Of a DNA stretch of 64,000 nt, positions 8,752 through 16,547 are shown one piece after another. The stretch's first letter is position 1. Each line of letters begins with the position of its first letter. This DNA is from Sphingomonas sp. Its GTDB lineage: Bacteria > Pseudomonadota > Alphaproteobacteria > Sphingomonadales > Sphingomonadaceae. Under the pieces are notes generated by a model, which did not search any database, was not told the origin of the DNA, and was given only the letters and a program-made list of their open reading frames with translations. The position numbers and the translations under genes are program-made. The stretch spans positions 310,001-374,000 of the forward strand of contig QFPK01000001.1 of NCBI GenBank assembly GCA_003248865.1, given 5' to 3'.

Positions 8752-9258
8752 CTAATGTTTGTGGGCAGGGGCGTCGGCCGGGGCTTGCACGGGCGCATTC
8801 GCGGCCCGGGCTTCGGCGTTCAGCGTCACCTTCGCGCCGGACTGGAAGCTGAAGGTCAGCGGGATGGCTGTGCCCGGCTTCACGTCGGGCGAGAGGCCGA
8901 AGATCATCAGATGGCTGCCGCCGGGCGCGAACTTCAGTTCCCCCTTGGCGGGCAGGGCGAAGCTGGGCTCGGCGCGCATCTTCATCACGCCGCCCTCGTT
9001 CGTCATCGAATGCAGCTCGATCCGCTCCGCCTTGGGGGAGGTGACGCCGGTGAGCGCATCGGCCTTGGCGGTGCCGTGGATCAGGAAGTAGCCGCCGGCC
9101 GGGCGGCCGGAGACGGCGGGCAGGCGCACCCAGGCATCCTGCACATGCGGCCCAGTCATCGGCGCCATCTGGGCCGTCGCCGGCACGGCGGCAATCACGG
9201 TCAGCGCCGGCGCCGCGCCGACAACAAGCAGGGCGGAAAGGGCGAATGCGCGCATCAT
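8752..9258 (-). CDS. PCu(A)C-type periplasmic copper chaperone
   Basis: Secreted copper chaperone of the DUF461/PCuAC family, which delivers Cu(I) to cytochrome oxidase CuA or to other acceptors. The 168-residue protein has a Sec signal peptide (MMRAFALSALLVVGAAPALTVIAAVPATA) and the mature copper-site pattern: IELHSM, VMKMR and GGSHLM supply the His and Met ligands. The C-terminus ends in a His-containing tail (PADAPAHKH). Start ATG at 9258 gives a standard signal peptide; longer forms have no support. Divergent from dnaK. Confidence 0.88.
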   Translation of the reverse strand: MMRAFALSALLVVGAAPALTVIAAVPATAQMAPMTGPHVQDAWVRLPAVSGRPAGGYFLIHGTAKADALTGVTSPKAERIELHSMTNEGGVMKMRAEPSFALPAKGELKFAPGGSHLMIFGLSPDVKPGTAIPLTFSFQSGAKVTLNAEARAANAPVQAPADAPAHKH

Positions 9259-9372
9259 GGGACTGAAGCCTTTCAAGACGTCTGGCCGCTGCTCTAGCCC
9301 GGCCGTTGCCGCCGCTGCAACACTCGCCCTGTCCAGCCCATGAACATGGATGCGAAAAGCGTAAGCGCACCA

Positions 9373-9400
9373 TTGATGCCGGACATCATCCACCTATATG
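9373..9400 (+). promoter_or_regulatory. Candidate promoter for dnaK
   Basis: TTGATG (9373-9378) and TATATG (9395-9400) with a 16-base spacer, about 100 bases before the dnaK start. It fits a housekeeping sigma promoter. I could not identify a convincing sigma-32 box. Confidence 0.4.
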
Positions 9401-9499
9401 CCCAAGCGAAAGGCCGTCTTCGGGGGGCCAAACAAAATCTCATGGAAAGGTGCGCGCGCGGCCCACACGGCCTCGCCGCGCAAACAGGCAAGGAAGACT

Positions 9500-11401
9500 A
9501 TGGCGAAGGTTATCGGAATCGACCTCGGCACCACCAACAGCTGCGTGGCTGTGATGGAGGGTGCTGCGCCCAAGGTGATTGAGAATACGGAAGGCGCGCG
9601 GACCACCCCGTCGCAGGTCGCCTTCACCAAGGACGGCGAGCGTCTGGTGGGCCAGCCCGCCAAGCGGCAGGCCGTGACCAACCCGGAAAACACCGTGTTC
9701 GCGGTGAAGCGGCTGATCGGCCGCCGGTTCGACGATCCGATGACCCAGAAGGACAAGGATCTTGTGCCCTACAAGATCGTGAAGGGCGCCAATGGCGACG
9801 CCTGGGTCTCGGCGGGCGGCAAGGATTACAGCCCCTCGCAGATTTCTGCCTTCATCCTGCAGAAGATGAAGGAAACGGCGGAATCCTATCTGGGTGAAAC
9901 CGTGACGCAGGCCGTGATCACGGTTCCGGCCTATTTCAACGACGCCCAGCGCCAGGCCACCAAGGATGCCGGCCAGATCGCCGGGCTTGAAGTGCTGCGC
10001 ATCATCAACGAGCCGACGGCGGCCGCGCTGGCCTATGGCCTCGACAAGAGCACGTCGGCCCACACCATCGCGGTGTATGACCTTGGCGGCGGCACCTTCG
10101 ACGTCTCCATCCTGGAACTGGGCGACGGCGTGTTCGAAGTGAAGTCGACCAGCGGCGACACCTTCCTGGGCGGCGAGGATTTCGACGCCAAGATCGTGGA
10201 GTTTCTGGCCGAAGGCTTCAAGAAGGATGAAGGCATCGACCTGACCAAGGATCGGCTTGCCCTGCAGCGCCTGAAGGAAGCGGCGGAAAAGGCCAAGATC
10301 GAGCTCAGCTCGTCTGCCACGACCGAAGTGAACCTGCCCTTCATCACGGCGGACGCGACCGGGCCGAAGCACCTTGTGAAGGCGATCAGCCGCGCCGACC
10401 TGGAGCGCCTCGTGATCGACCTCATTGAGCGCACCCGCAAGCCCTGCGTCGATGCGATGAACGAAGCCGGCGTGAAGGCCAGCGAGATCAACGAAGTGAT
10501 CCTGGTGGGCGGCATGACCCGCATGCCCCGCGTGCGGCAGTTCGTGAAGGATCTGTTCGGCAAGGAGCCCAACACCTCCGTGAACCCGGATGAAGTGGTC
10601 GCCATGGGCGCCGCCATCCAGGCCGGCGTGCTGCAGGGCGACGTGAAGGACGTGCTGCTGCTGGATGTCACCCCCCTCAGCCTCGGCATCGAGACGCTGG
10701 GCGGCGTGTTCACCCGCATGATCGACCGCAACACCACCATCCCCACCAAGAAGTCGCAGACCTTCTCGACCGCAGACGACAACCAGTCGGCCGTGACGAT
10801 CCGCGTGTTTCAGGGCGAGCGGGAAATGGCGGCGGACAACAAGCTGCTGGGCCAGTTCGATCTGGTCGGCATCCCGCCCGCCCCGCGCGGCGTGCCGCAG
10901 GTGGAAGTGACGTTCGACATCGACGCCAACGGCCTTGTCGCGGTGAACGCCAAGGACAAGGGCACCGGCAAGGAACAGCAGATCCGCATCCAGCCCTCGG
11001 GTGGTCTTTCCAAGGACGACATCGAGAAGATGGTAAAGGAAGCCGAGCAGTTCTCCACCGAAGACAAGAAGCGCCGCGAGGCCGCCGAGGCGAAGAATCA
11101 GGCTGACGGCTTGGTCCACGCCACCGAGCGCCAGCTCGCCGAGCATGGCGACAAGGTGGATGCTGCAACCAAGGCTTCCATCGAAACCGCCATCGCCGAC
11201 CTGAAGGCGGTGCTGGAATCGGGCGATCCGGAGCAGATCAACCAGAAGGCACAGGCGCTGGCGCAGGTTGCCATGAAGCTGGGCGAAGCGGTCTATGCCG
11301 CCGAGCAGGCGAATGCCGGGGGTGAACAGCCCGCTGGCGAACAGCCCGCCGACGACGTGGTCGACGCCGACTTCACCGAAGTCGACGACAGCAAGAAGTA
11401 A
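9500..11401 (+). CDS. dnaK: Molecular chaperone DnaK (Hsp70)
   Basis: Hsp70 chaperone, 633 residues. The ATPase domain starts with GIDLGTTNSCVAVMEG, contains the AYDLGGGTFDVS-type phosphate loop (VYDLGGGTFDVSILELG) and VILVGGMTRMP; the substrate-binding domain contains DVTPLSLGIETLGGVFT. The C-terminus is acidic (DVVDADFTEVDDSKK). The start was placed at the ATG at 9500 behind AGGAAG; the open frame extends 34 codons upstream, but that stretch is basic and not family-like. dnaJ follows after 93 bases. Confidence 0.98.
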   Translation: MAKVIGIDLGTTNSCVAVMEGAAPKVIENTEGARTTPSQVAFTKDGERLVGQPAKRQAVTNPENTVFAVKRLIGRRFDDPMTQKDKDLVPYKIVKGANGDAWVSAGGKDYSPSQISAFILQKMKETAESYLGETVTQAVITVPAYFNDAQRQATKDAGQIAGLEVLRIINEPTAAALAYGLDKSTSAHTIAVYDLGGGTFDVSILELGDGVFEVKSTSGDTFLGGEDFDAKIVEFLAEGFKKDEGIDLTKDRLALQRLKEAAEKAKIELSSSATTEVNLPFITADATGPKHLVKAISRADLERLVIDLIERTRKPCVDAMNEAGVKASEINEVILVGGMTRMPRVRQFVKDLFGKEPNTSVNPDEVVAMGAAIQAGVLQGDVKDVLLLDVTPLSLGIETLGGVFTRMIDRNTTIPTKKSQTFSTADDNQSAVTIRVFQGEREMAADNKLLGQFDLVGIPPAPRGVPQVEVTFDIDANGLVAVNAKDKGTGKEQQIRIQPSGGLSKDDIEKMVKEAEQFSTEDKKRREAAEAKNQADGLVHATERQLAEHGDKVDAATKASIETAIADLKAVLESGDPEQINQKAQALAQVAMKLGEAVYAAEQANAGGEQPAGEQPADDVVDADFTEVDDSKK

Positions 11402-11408
11402 ACATCTG

Positions 11409-11433
11409 TGGCCGGGGGCTTGACCCCCGGTCA
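11409..11433 (+). terminator. Hairpin between dnaK and dnaJ
   Basis: Ten-base-pair stem (core CCGGGGG / CCCCCGG, loop CTTGA) eight bases after the dnaK stop, without a T-run. It could lower read-through into dnaJ or protect the dnaK mRNA end. The core resembles a half-site of the palindrome at 7901. Confidence 0.5.
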
Positions 11434-11494
11434 CTTCCTGCAAAACAGGCCGCTTCTTGCAAAGGACGCTTCTTAAAGGGGATGGGCGCCCGAA

Positions 11495-12637
11495 ATGTAC
11501 GCCGAAGTCGATTATTACGAGCTGCTGGAGGTTCAGAAGGGCTGCGACGACGGCACCCTGAAATCCGCCTACCGCAAGCTCGCCATGCGCTGGCACCCGG
11601 ACAAGAACCCCGGCGATGCCGATGCAGAGGCGCGCTTCAAGGCGATCAGCGAAGCCTATGGCGTGCTCTCCGATCCGCAGAAGCGCGCGCTTTATGATCG
11701 CCACGGCCATGCCGGCGTGCGCGGCCAGCCCGGCGGCGGGGGCGGCAGCCCGTTCGGCGATGCCTCGCCCTTCTCCGACATCTTCTCGGACATCTTCGAC
11801 CAGTTCATGGGCGGCCAGCAGGGGCGCGGCCGCCGCGCGGGGCCCCAGCGCGGCGCCGACATTCGCTATGATCTTCAGGTCAGTTTCGAGGACGCCTTCC
11901 ACGGCGGCGAGGCCGATATCTCGCTGGATGTCGCGGTTTCCTGCGAACATTGCGTCGGCACCGGCTCCAAGCCGGGCGCGCGGGTGCAGGGCTGCACCAC
12001 CTGCGGCGGGCGCGGCCAGGTGCGCATGCAGAACGGCATGTTCATCGTGGAGCGCACCTGCCCGCAATGCCATGGCTCCGGCCAGGTCATCTCCGACCCG
12101 TGCGAGCATTGCCACGGCGAAGGCCGGGTGGAACGCCGCAAGCAGCTGAAGGTGAAGATCCCCAAGGGCGTCGACGATGGCACCCGCATCCGCCTCGCCA
12201 ACGAAGGCGAGGCCGGGCCGCGCGGCGGCGAGAACGGCGACCTCTATATCTTCGTCCATATGAAGCCGCACCCGATCTGGAAGCGCGACGGCACCACCCT
12301 GTTCGCACAGGTGCCGATGAGCTTCGTGGACGCCAGCCTTGGCGGCGAGATCAACATCCCCGGCCTCGACAAGCAGCCGGTGGAAGTGAAGATCCCCGCC
12401 GGCACCCAGTCCGGCCGACAGTTCCGCGTGCGCGGACGCGGCATGCCTGCACTGAACGGCCATGGCATGGGCGATCTGGTGGTGCAGGTGGAACTGGAAA
12501 CCCCCACCAAGCTCACGCCGCGCCAGAAAGAGCTGCTGGAAGAATTCCGCGGCAGCGAAAGCCCGCACGAGGCCTGCCCCAAATCCAAGGGCTTCTTCGA
12601 CCGCCTGAAAGGCGCCTGGGACGAGTTGACGGACTGA
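11495..12637 (+). CDS. dnaJ: Chaperone DnaJ (Hsp40)
   Basis: Co-chaperone of DnaK, 380 residues, full type I architecture. The J domain carries HPD at residues 34-36 (MRWHPDKNP), followed by a G/F-rich linker (GGGGGSPFGD). Four CXXCXGXG-type zinc motifs lie at about 149-215 (CEHCVGTG, CTTCGGRG, CPQCHGSG, CEHCHGEG), then the two beta-sandwich substrate domains. The N-terminus MYAEVDYYELLEV is slightly longer than the usual MAKRDYYEVL. Confidence 0.97.
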   Translation: MYAEVDYYELLEVQKGCDDGTLKSAYRKLAMRWHPDKNPGDADAEARFKAISEAYGVLSDPQKRALYDRHGHAGVRGQPGGGGGSPFGDASPFSDIFSDIFDQFMGGQQGRGRRAGPQRGADIRYDLQVSFEDAFHGGEADISLDVAVSCEHCVGTGSKPGARVQGCTTCGGRGQVRMQNGMFIVERTCPQCHGSGQVISDPCEHCHGEGRVERRKQLKVKIPKGVDDGTRIRLANEGEAGPRGGENGDLYIFVHMKPHPIWKRDGTTLFAQVPMSFVDASLGGEINIPGLDKQPVEVKIPAGTQSGRQFRVRGRGMPALNGHGMGDLVVQVELETPTKLTPRQKELLEEFRGSESPHEACPKSKGFFDRLKGAWDELTD

Positions 12638-12641
12638 CGCG

Positions 12642-12929
12642 ATGGCCTTCGATCTGCAGAAGGCCCTCCACAAGAAGGGCGAACAGGAATCCGCCCGGCT
12701 CGACGATTTCGCCTTTCACCTGCGGGTGCGAACGATGCGCGAACTGGCTGACCTGATCGGCGCAGACGCCGACAGCCTTGTGCGCCTCGCCGTCGCGACG
12801 CCGGACGATATTCTGGCCGATCGGCTGCCGGGCGGGGCGACACCCGATCTCGTCGCCATCGCGAAAGCCCGTGCGCACCGCGCCCTGATCGCCGAGCGCG
12901 GAGATCCGGCGCCGCACAGGCTCGGCTGA
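12642..12929 (+). CDS. Small hypothetical protein downstream of dnaJ
   Basis: A 95-residue, mostly helical, charged protein (MAFDLQKALHKKGEQESARLD...). No signal peptide or membrane segment, no cysteines. The middle (RVRTMRELADLIGADADSLVRLAV) could be a helix-turn-helix-like pair, but I do not recognise a family. It starts five bases after dnaJ, so it should be translated from the dnaK-dnaJ transcript; GC and codon use match its neighbours. Confidence 0.65.
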   Translation: MAFDLQKALHKKGEQESARLDDFAFHLRVRTMRELADLIGADADSLVRLAVATPDDILADRLPGGATPDLVAIAKARAHRALIAERGDPAPHRLG

Positions 12930-13097
12930 GCGCAAGAACCAACCCTCCGGCGCAACGGGCAGAGATATCCGCCCGGTTTCGCGCAACTCACCCCGCCCCA
13001 ATTGCAACAAAACGCAACATCGCCCCTGTCGGGCAGCGCTCCTCTTGCCTCGGTCTCTCCCCGGGTCCATGTTCCATTCCCAAGGGTTGGCGCATAG

Positions 13098-14609
13098 GTG
13101 AACAGGGCACAGCAGATGCATGGTTCACGCACTCCGAAGCTAGGGCCGGTCGAGGCCGCGCCGCTCCAGACGTCTGCGCGTCCGTCCCTTCTCGTCATCG
13201 GGGATCATCCGTTGATCGACGGCGTGGTTGCGGCTGCCGCTCATCGCCATGCCAGTGTCAGCTGGATCAGCGCGGACAGCAGCGGCCCGGACAGCGGCGG
13301 CACTGCTGCGCTCCGTATTGCCGGTCCACCGGATGCCCCCCATGCGCGGGAACATGCCCGGCAGATCGCCGACAGTGCCACCCGCGCCATCATCGCCTTC
13401 ACGGATGAGGGCCGGCAGGCTTCCGCCATCGAGGCGCTGCGGGCCGAGGCGCCGGGGCTGCCCATCACCGTGAATTACACCGATGGTCTGTTCACTGCCC
13501 GCGCCACCGGCCCCGGCGTGCGCATCGTCAGCCAGGTGCAGCTTGCCGTGCGGGATCTGCATTGGCGCAATCCGCCCGCGCTGATCGCTCAGCAACTGGG
13601 GCAGCCGCGTATTCATGCCCTGCTGTTCGGCTTCGGGCGCGGCGGCAACATCATCCTCACCGATCTTCTCCTCTGCAGCCTCACCGGCTTCCAGCAGAAA
13701 CCGCTGATCACCATCATCGATCCACGTGCTGCAGAGCGCGAGGCTGCGCTGTTCCGGCGCTGTCCGGAGCTGGTGGAATCGGCCGATATCCGCTTCCTCG
13801 ATCCGGGTGCGGTGGAGGATGCCCGTCATCTTCCGCTCGATCTGCTGCGAGAGGCCCATGCCGACGCGCCCTTCACGACGGCTCATGTCTCGATTGATTC
13901 CGATGCTCGCTCGCTGAGCCTCGCCCGCGCCTTCCACGCGCTTGCCACGCGGGAACGTTGGCGTATGGGGCCGGTTTTCACCCGCCTTTCCAACAGTCGC
14001 GATCTGGCCCGGTTGCCGGTCCGTCAGGAGTCCGCCGAGCTGGTGGGCTTTGGCGCCAATGCCGATTTTGCCGAATCCATCGGCCTGTTCGATCCCAACA
14101 GCGATTATCTCGCCCGGCTGTTCCATCAGGCTTACCGCCGCACCGCGAAGGCTGACGCCCCTGCCAACCGCCCGTGGGAGGAGCTGGACGAGGAGTATCG
14201 CGAATCCAACCGTCGCCTCCTTGTCCACCTGCCCGCCAAGCTGCTGACCGCCGGGGTCGACCTGGCAGCATGGTTGCGCATGCCGCTGCCCCGGCCCAAC
14301 GACATGGGCGGCATCCCTCTGCCTGACCTCGCCACCGATCCGGTGCTGATGGAAACGCTGTCGGAACTGGAGCACCGCCGCTGGATGGTCGATCGCCGTC
14401 TCTCCGGCTGGGGTCACGGACCGGTGCGCGACAACGAGGCCAGACTGCACCCGGACCTGATCCCCTATGATCAGCTGGATGAGTATACCAAGGAACTGGA
14501 CCGCGCGATCGTGCGCGAGGCTTGGGAAACGCTGGGCTCGGCACGCGGCAGCGGCTTCTTCGCGCAGGCCGATGCACTGAAGGGCGCCATGATCAGGCAG
14601 GTCAGGTAG
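13098..14609 (+). CDS. Rossmann-like and RyR-domain protein
   Basis: A 503-residue soluble protein. The middle carries a Rossmann-type loop (LLFGFGRGGNIILTDLLL, about residues 175-190) like the NAD-binding TrkA-N domains. The C-terminal part, about 420-485, matches the RyR domain first known from ryanodine receptors: ELEHRRWMVDRRLSGWGHGP then HPDLIPYDQLDEYTKELDR. An earlier partial repeat of the theme (WEELDEEYRESNRR) lies near 359. In bacteria RyR domains occur with ion-channel-like or nucleotide-signalling proteins and have been predicted to sense small ligands. The gene stands alone in a 170-base flank on the 5' side. Specific function unknown. Confidence 0.75.
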   Translation: MNRAQQMHGSRTPKLGPVEAAPLQTSARPSLLVIGDHPLIDGVVAAAAHRHASVSWISADSSGPDSGGTAALRIAGPPDAPHAREHARQIADSATRAIIAFTDEGRQASAIEALRAEAPGLPITVNYTDGLFTARATGPGVRIVSQVQLAVRDLHWRNPPALIAQQLGQPRIHALLFGFGRGGNIILTDLLLCSLTGFQQKPLITIIDPRAAEREAALFRRCPELVESADIRFLDPGAVEDARHLPLDLLREAHADAPFTTAHVSIDSDARSLSLARAFHALATRERWRMGPVFTRLSNSRDLARLPVRQESAELVGFGANADFAESIGLFDPNSDYLARLFHQAYRRTAKADAPANRPWEELDEEYRESNRRLLVHLPAKLLTAGVDLAAWLRMPLPRPNDMGGIPLPDLATDPVLMETLSELEHRRWMVDRRLSGWGHGPVRDNEARLHPDLIPYDQLDEYTKELDRAIVREAWETLGSARGSGFFAQADALKGAMIRQVR

Positions 14610-14667
14610 GTTGCGCAGAACGCGCGGGGACAGGGACATACTGTCTCCGCACCATCCGGCCGGGCGA

Positions 14668-14811
14668 CTACAGGTAAATCCGGCACAGGGCAGCGATTGA
14701 GAGCAGGCAGACAAGCGCCATCAGGAACAGTCGAAAATGCGTCCTGAAAAACGCCGATCTGGCCAACCGCCTGGTGCCGAGTTCCTCGATCAGCTGTTCA
14801 AAGAAGAACAT
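14668..14811 (-). CDS. 47-residue single-helix membrane protein
   Basis: A very short ORF, 18 bases downstream of the AbgT transporter gene on the same strand. The translation starts MFFFEQLIEELGTRRLARSA and ends with one hydrophobic helix (LFLMALVCLLSIAALC) before a short RIYL tail. A charged N-terminal part plus one C-terminal membrane segment resembles small regulatory membrane proteins that associate with transporters. The ribosome site is weak (GGGGCG about 10 bases upstream), so translation may depend on the upstream gene. Function is inference from position only. Confidence 0.5.
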   Translation of the reverse strand: MFFFEQLIEELGTRRLARSAFFRTHFRLFLMALVCLLSIAALCRIYL

Positions 14812-14829
14812 TGCTTATCGCCCCAGACC

Positions 14830-16395
14830 TCAGAACCCCCAGGGCAGGGTCAGCGCGTACCAGCCTACCAGCAGCGCGGTCCACACCGGCACCAGCCACA
14901 TGGTGTAGGGCAGCATGATGGCGATCACCGTGCCGACGCCGGCATCCTTCTGATATTGTTGGCAGAAGATCACGATCAGCGGGAAATAGCCCATCAGCGG
15001 CGTGATGACGTTCATGGGGCTGTCCGCCACGCGATAGGCGGCGAGCACGGTGGCCGGATCGCTGCCCAGCTGGATGAACAGCGGGATGAAGATGGGCGCG
15101 AAGATCGCCCATTTCGGGATGGCGCCCGGCATCAGGATATCCAGCAGCAGGATCGCCACCACAAAGCCGATCAGCAGCGTGACGGACCCCAGGTTCGCCG
15201 CCACCAGCGCGTCGGCCATGTTCACCGCCAGCACGGTGGCGATGTTGGTGAAGCCGAAGAAGGCGAGGAACTGCGCGATCACCAGGAACAGGAAGATGAG
15301 CGGCCCCATGTTGCGGAAGGCCTTGTCGATCATGCCGATGGCTTCCGATGTGCTCTTCAGCGTGCCAGCGCCCGCGCCATAAGCCGCGCCCACCGCCAGG
15401 AAGATGATGGCGACCAGCACGATCAGCCCCTTCATCAGCGGCGAATCGGAAATCAGCGAGCCTGTCTCGGGATTGCGGAACACCGCGCCTTCGCCCCAGC
15501 TGAGCGCCACCACGGCGGCGAGCACGGCGAGCAGCGCCCAGCCGGCCCAGCGCAGGCCTCGCGCCTCGGCTTCGGCGCCCGGCCCCTTGTCGTCCGCGTC
15601 TGCGGGGCCGGCCCCTTCCGAGGCGAGCGGCCCGGCTTCGGCCGGATCATATTTGCCGAGGTGCGGCTCCACGAACTTTTCGGTGATCCAGGCGCACAAT
15701 GCTGACATCAGCACGAGGCTGACGATGGAGAACCACATGGTCGCCGTGAGATCCAGCGAGGTGCCCGGCGACACCAGCGCGATGGCATCGTTGGTGATTT
15801 CGGTGAGAGCGCCATCCAGCGGGGTGATCAGCAGGTTCACGCCGAACATGGCGGAAACCCCGGCGAAGGCGGCGGCGATCCCGGCCAGCGGATGGCGGCC
15901 GAGGCTCATGAAGGCGAGCGCGCCGAGCGGGATCAGCACCACATAGCCCGCGTCTGCCGCGATGGAGGACAGCCCGCCCAGCAGCACGATCACGAAGGTG
16001 ATGAGGCGGCCCGGCGTGACGGCCACGATCTTGCGGATCAGCGCCGCGACCAGCCCGGTCTGCTCCGCGACGCCCACGCCGATCATGGCGACGAGGATCA
16101 TGCCGGTCGCCGAGAAGCCCATGAAATTGTCGACCCAGCTCGTGAGCATGAAGCGCAGGCCCTCTGTGGAGAGCAGGCTGTTCACTTTCACGATCTGGCT
16201 GGTGAGCGTGCCCTCTGCATCCGTCGTTTCCAGCGTGACGTAGGAGCCGAGCGCGGAGAGAATCACCGAGGCCACTATGACGACGCCGATCATCACCAGG
16301 AAGATCACGGCCGGGTGCGGCACCTTGTTGCCGACCTTTTCGATCACATCCAGCATGCGGTCCATCCCGCCGCGCTTTGCTGCTGCCTCCGCCAT
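14830..16395 (-). CDS. AbgT-family transporter
   Basis: Inner-membrane transporter of the AbgT family (p-aminobenzoyl-glutamate importers, some members exporting sulfonamides). The 521-residue protein begins with a short cytosolic segment ending VIEKVGNKVPHPAVIFLVMIG, the family signature start, and has roughly 11-13 hydrophobic helices; DAGYVVLIPLGALAF and the late NVITPLMGYFPLIVIFCQQY are typical blocks. Divergent from the SLC13-type gene with about 150 bases between starts. Substrate cannot be assigned. Confidence 0.92.
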   Translation of the reverse strand: MAEAAAKRGGMDRMLDVIEKVGNKVPHPAVIFLVMIGVVIVASVILSALGSYVTLETTDAEGTLTSQIVKVNSLLSTEGLRFMLTSWVDNFMGFSATGMILVAMIGVGVAEQTGLVAALIRKIVAVTPGRLITFVIVLLGGLSSIAADAGYVVLIPLGALAFMSLGRHPLAGIAAAFAGVSAMFGVNLLITPLDGALTEITNDAIALVSPGTSLDLTATMWFSIVSLVLMSALCAWITEKFVEPHLGKYDPAEAGPLASEGAGPADADDKGPGAEAEARGLRWAGWALLAVLAAVVALSWGEGAVFRNPETGSLISDSPLMKGLIVLVAIIFLAVGAAYGAGAGTLKSTSEAIGMIDKAFRNMGPLIFLFLVIAQFLAFFGFTNIATVLAVNMADALVAANLGSVTLLIGFVVAILLLDILMPGAIPKWAIFAPIFIPLFIQLGSDPATVLAAYRVADSPMNVITPLMGYFPLIVIFCQQYQKDAGVGTVIAIMLPYTMWLVPVWTALLVGWYALTLPWGF

Positions 16396-16547
16396 TCGCT
16401 ACGCCCCTCTTCGCCCGCTGTTGCGGTTCACCCGCATTTGCCTCGACATGCAGATGCACTCTTTTCGGAAGATAGTGTCAAGCACCATGCAAGGTTGATT
16501 TGCCGCGCCGCTTGCCCCAGCGTGGGAGAAGCACAGGGAGAGGCCTT

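Noticed and set aside
9398..9499. A 34-residue N-terminal extension of DnaK
   Set aside because: The canonical MAKVIGIDLGTTNS start at 9500 has its own AGGAAG site; the extension is not family-like.
9440..12673. A 1077-codon minus-strand open frame across dnaK and dnaJ
   Set aside because: It mirrors the codon structure of dnaK and dnaJ in GC-rich DNA; no ribosome site and His/Ala/Leu-biased composition. Antisense shadow.
12642..12929. ATPase inhibitor zeta subunit (DUF1476) for the small ORF after dnaJ
   Set aside because: The size is similar but the sequence lacks the family's characteristic N-terminal F-x-x-R-E-x-x-F-E-N-K pattern.
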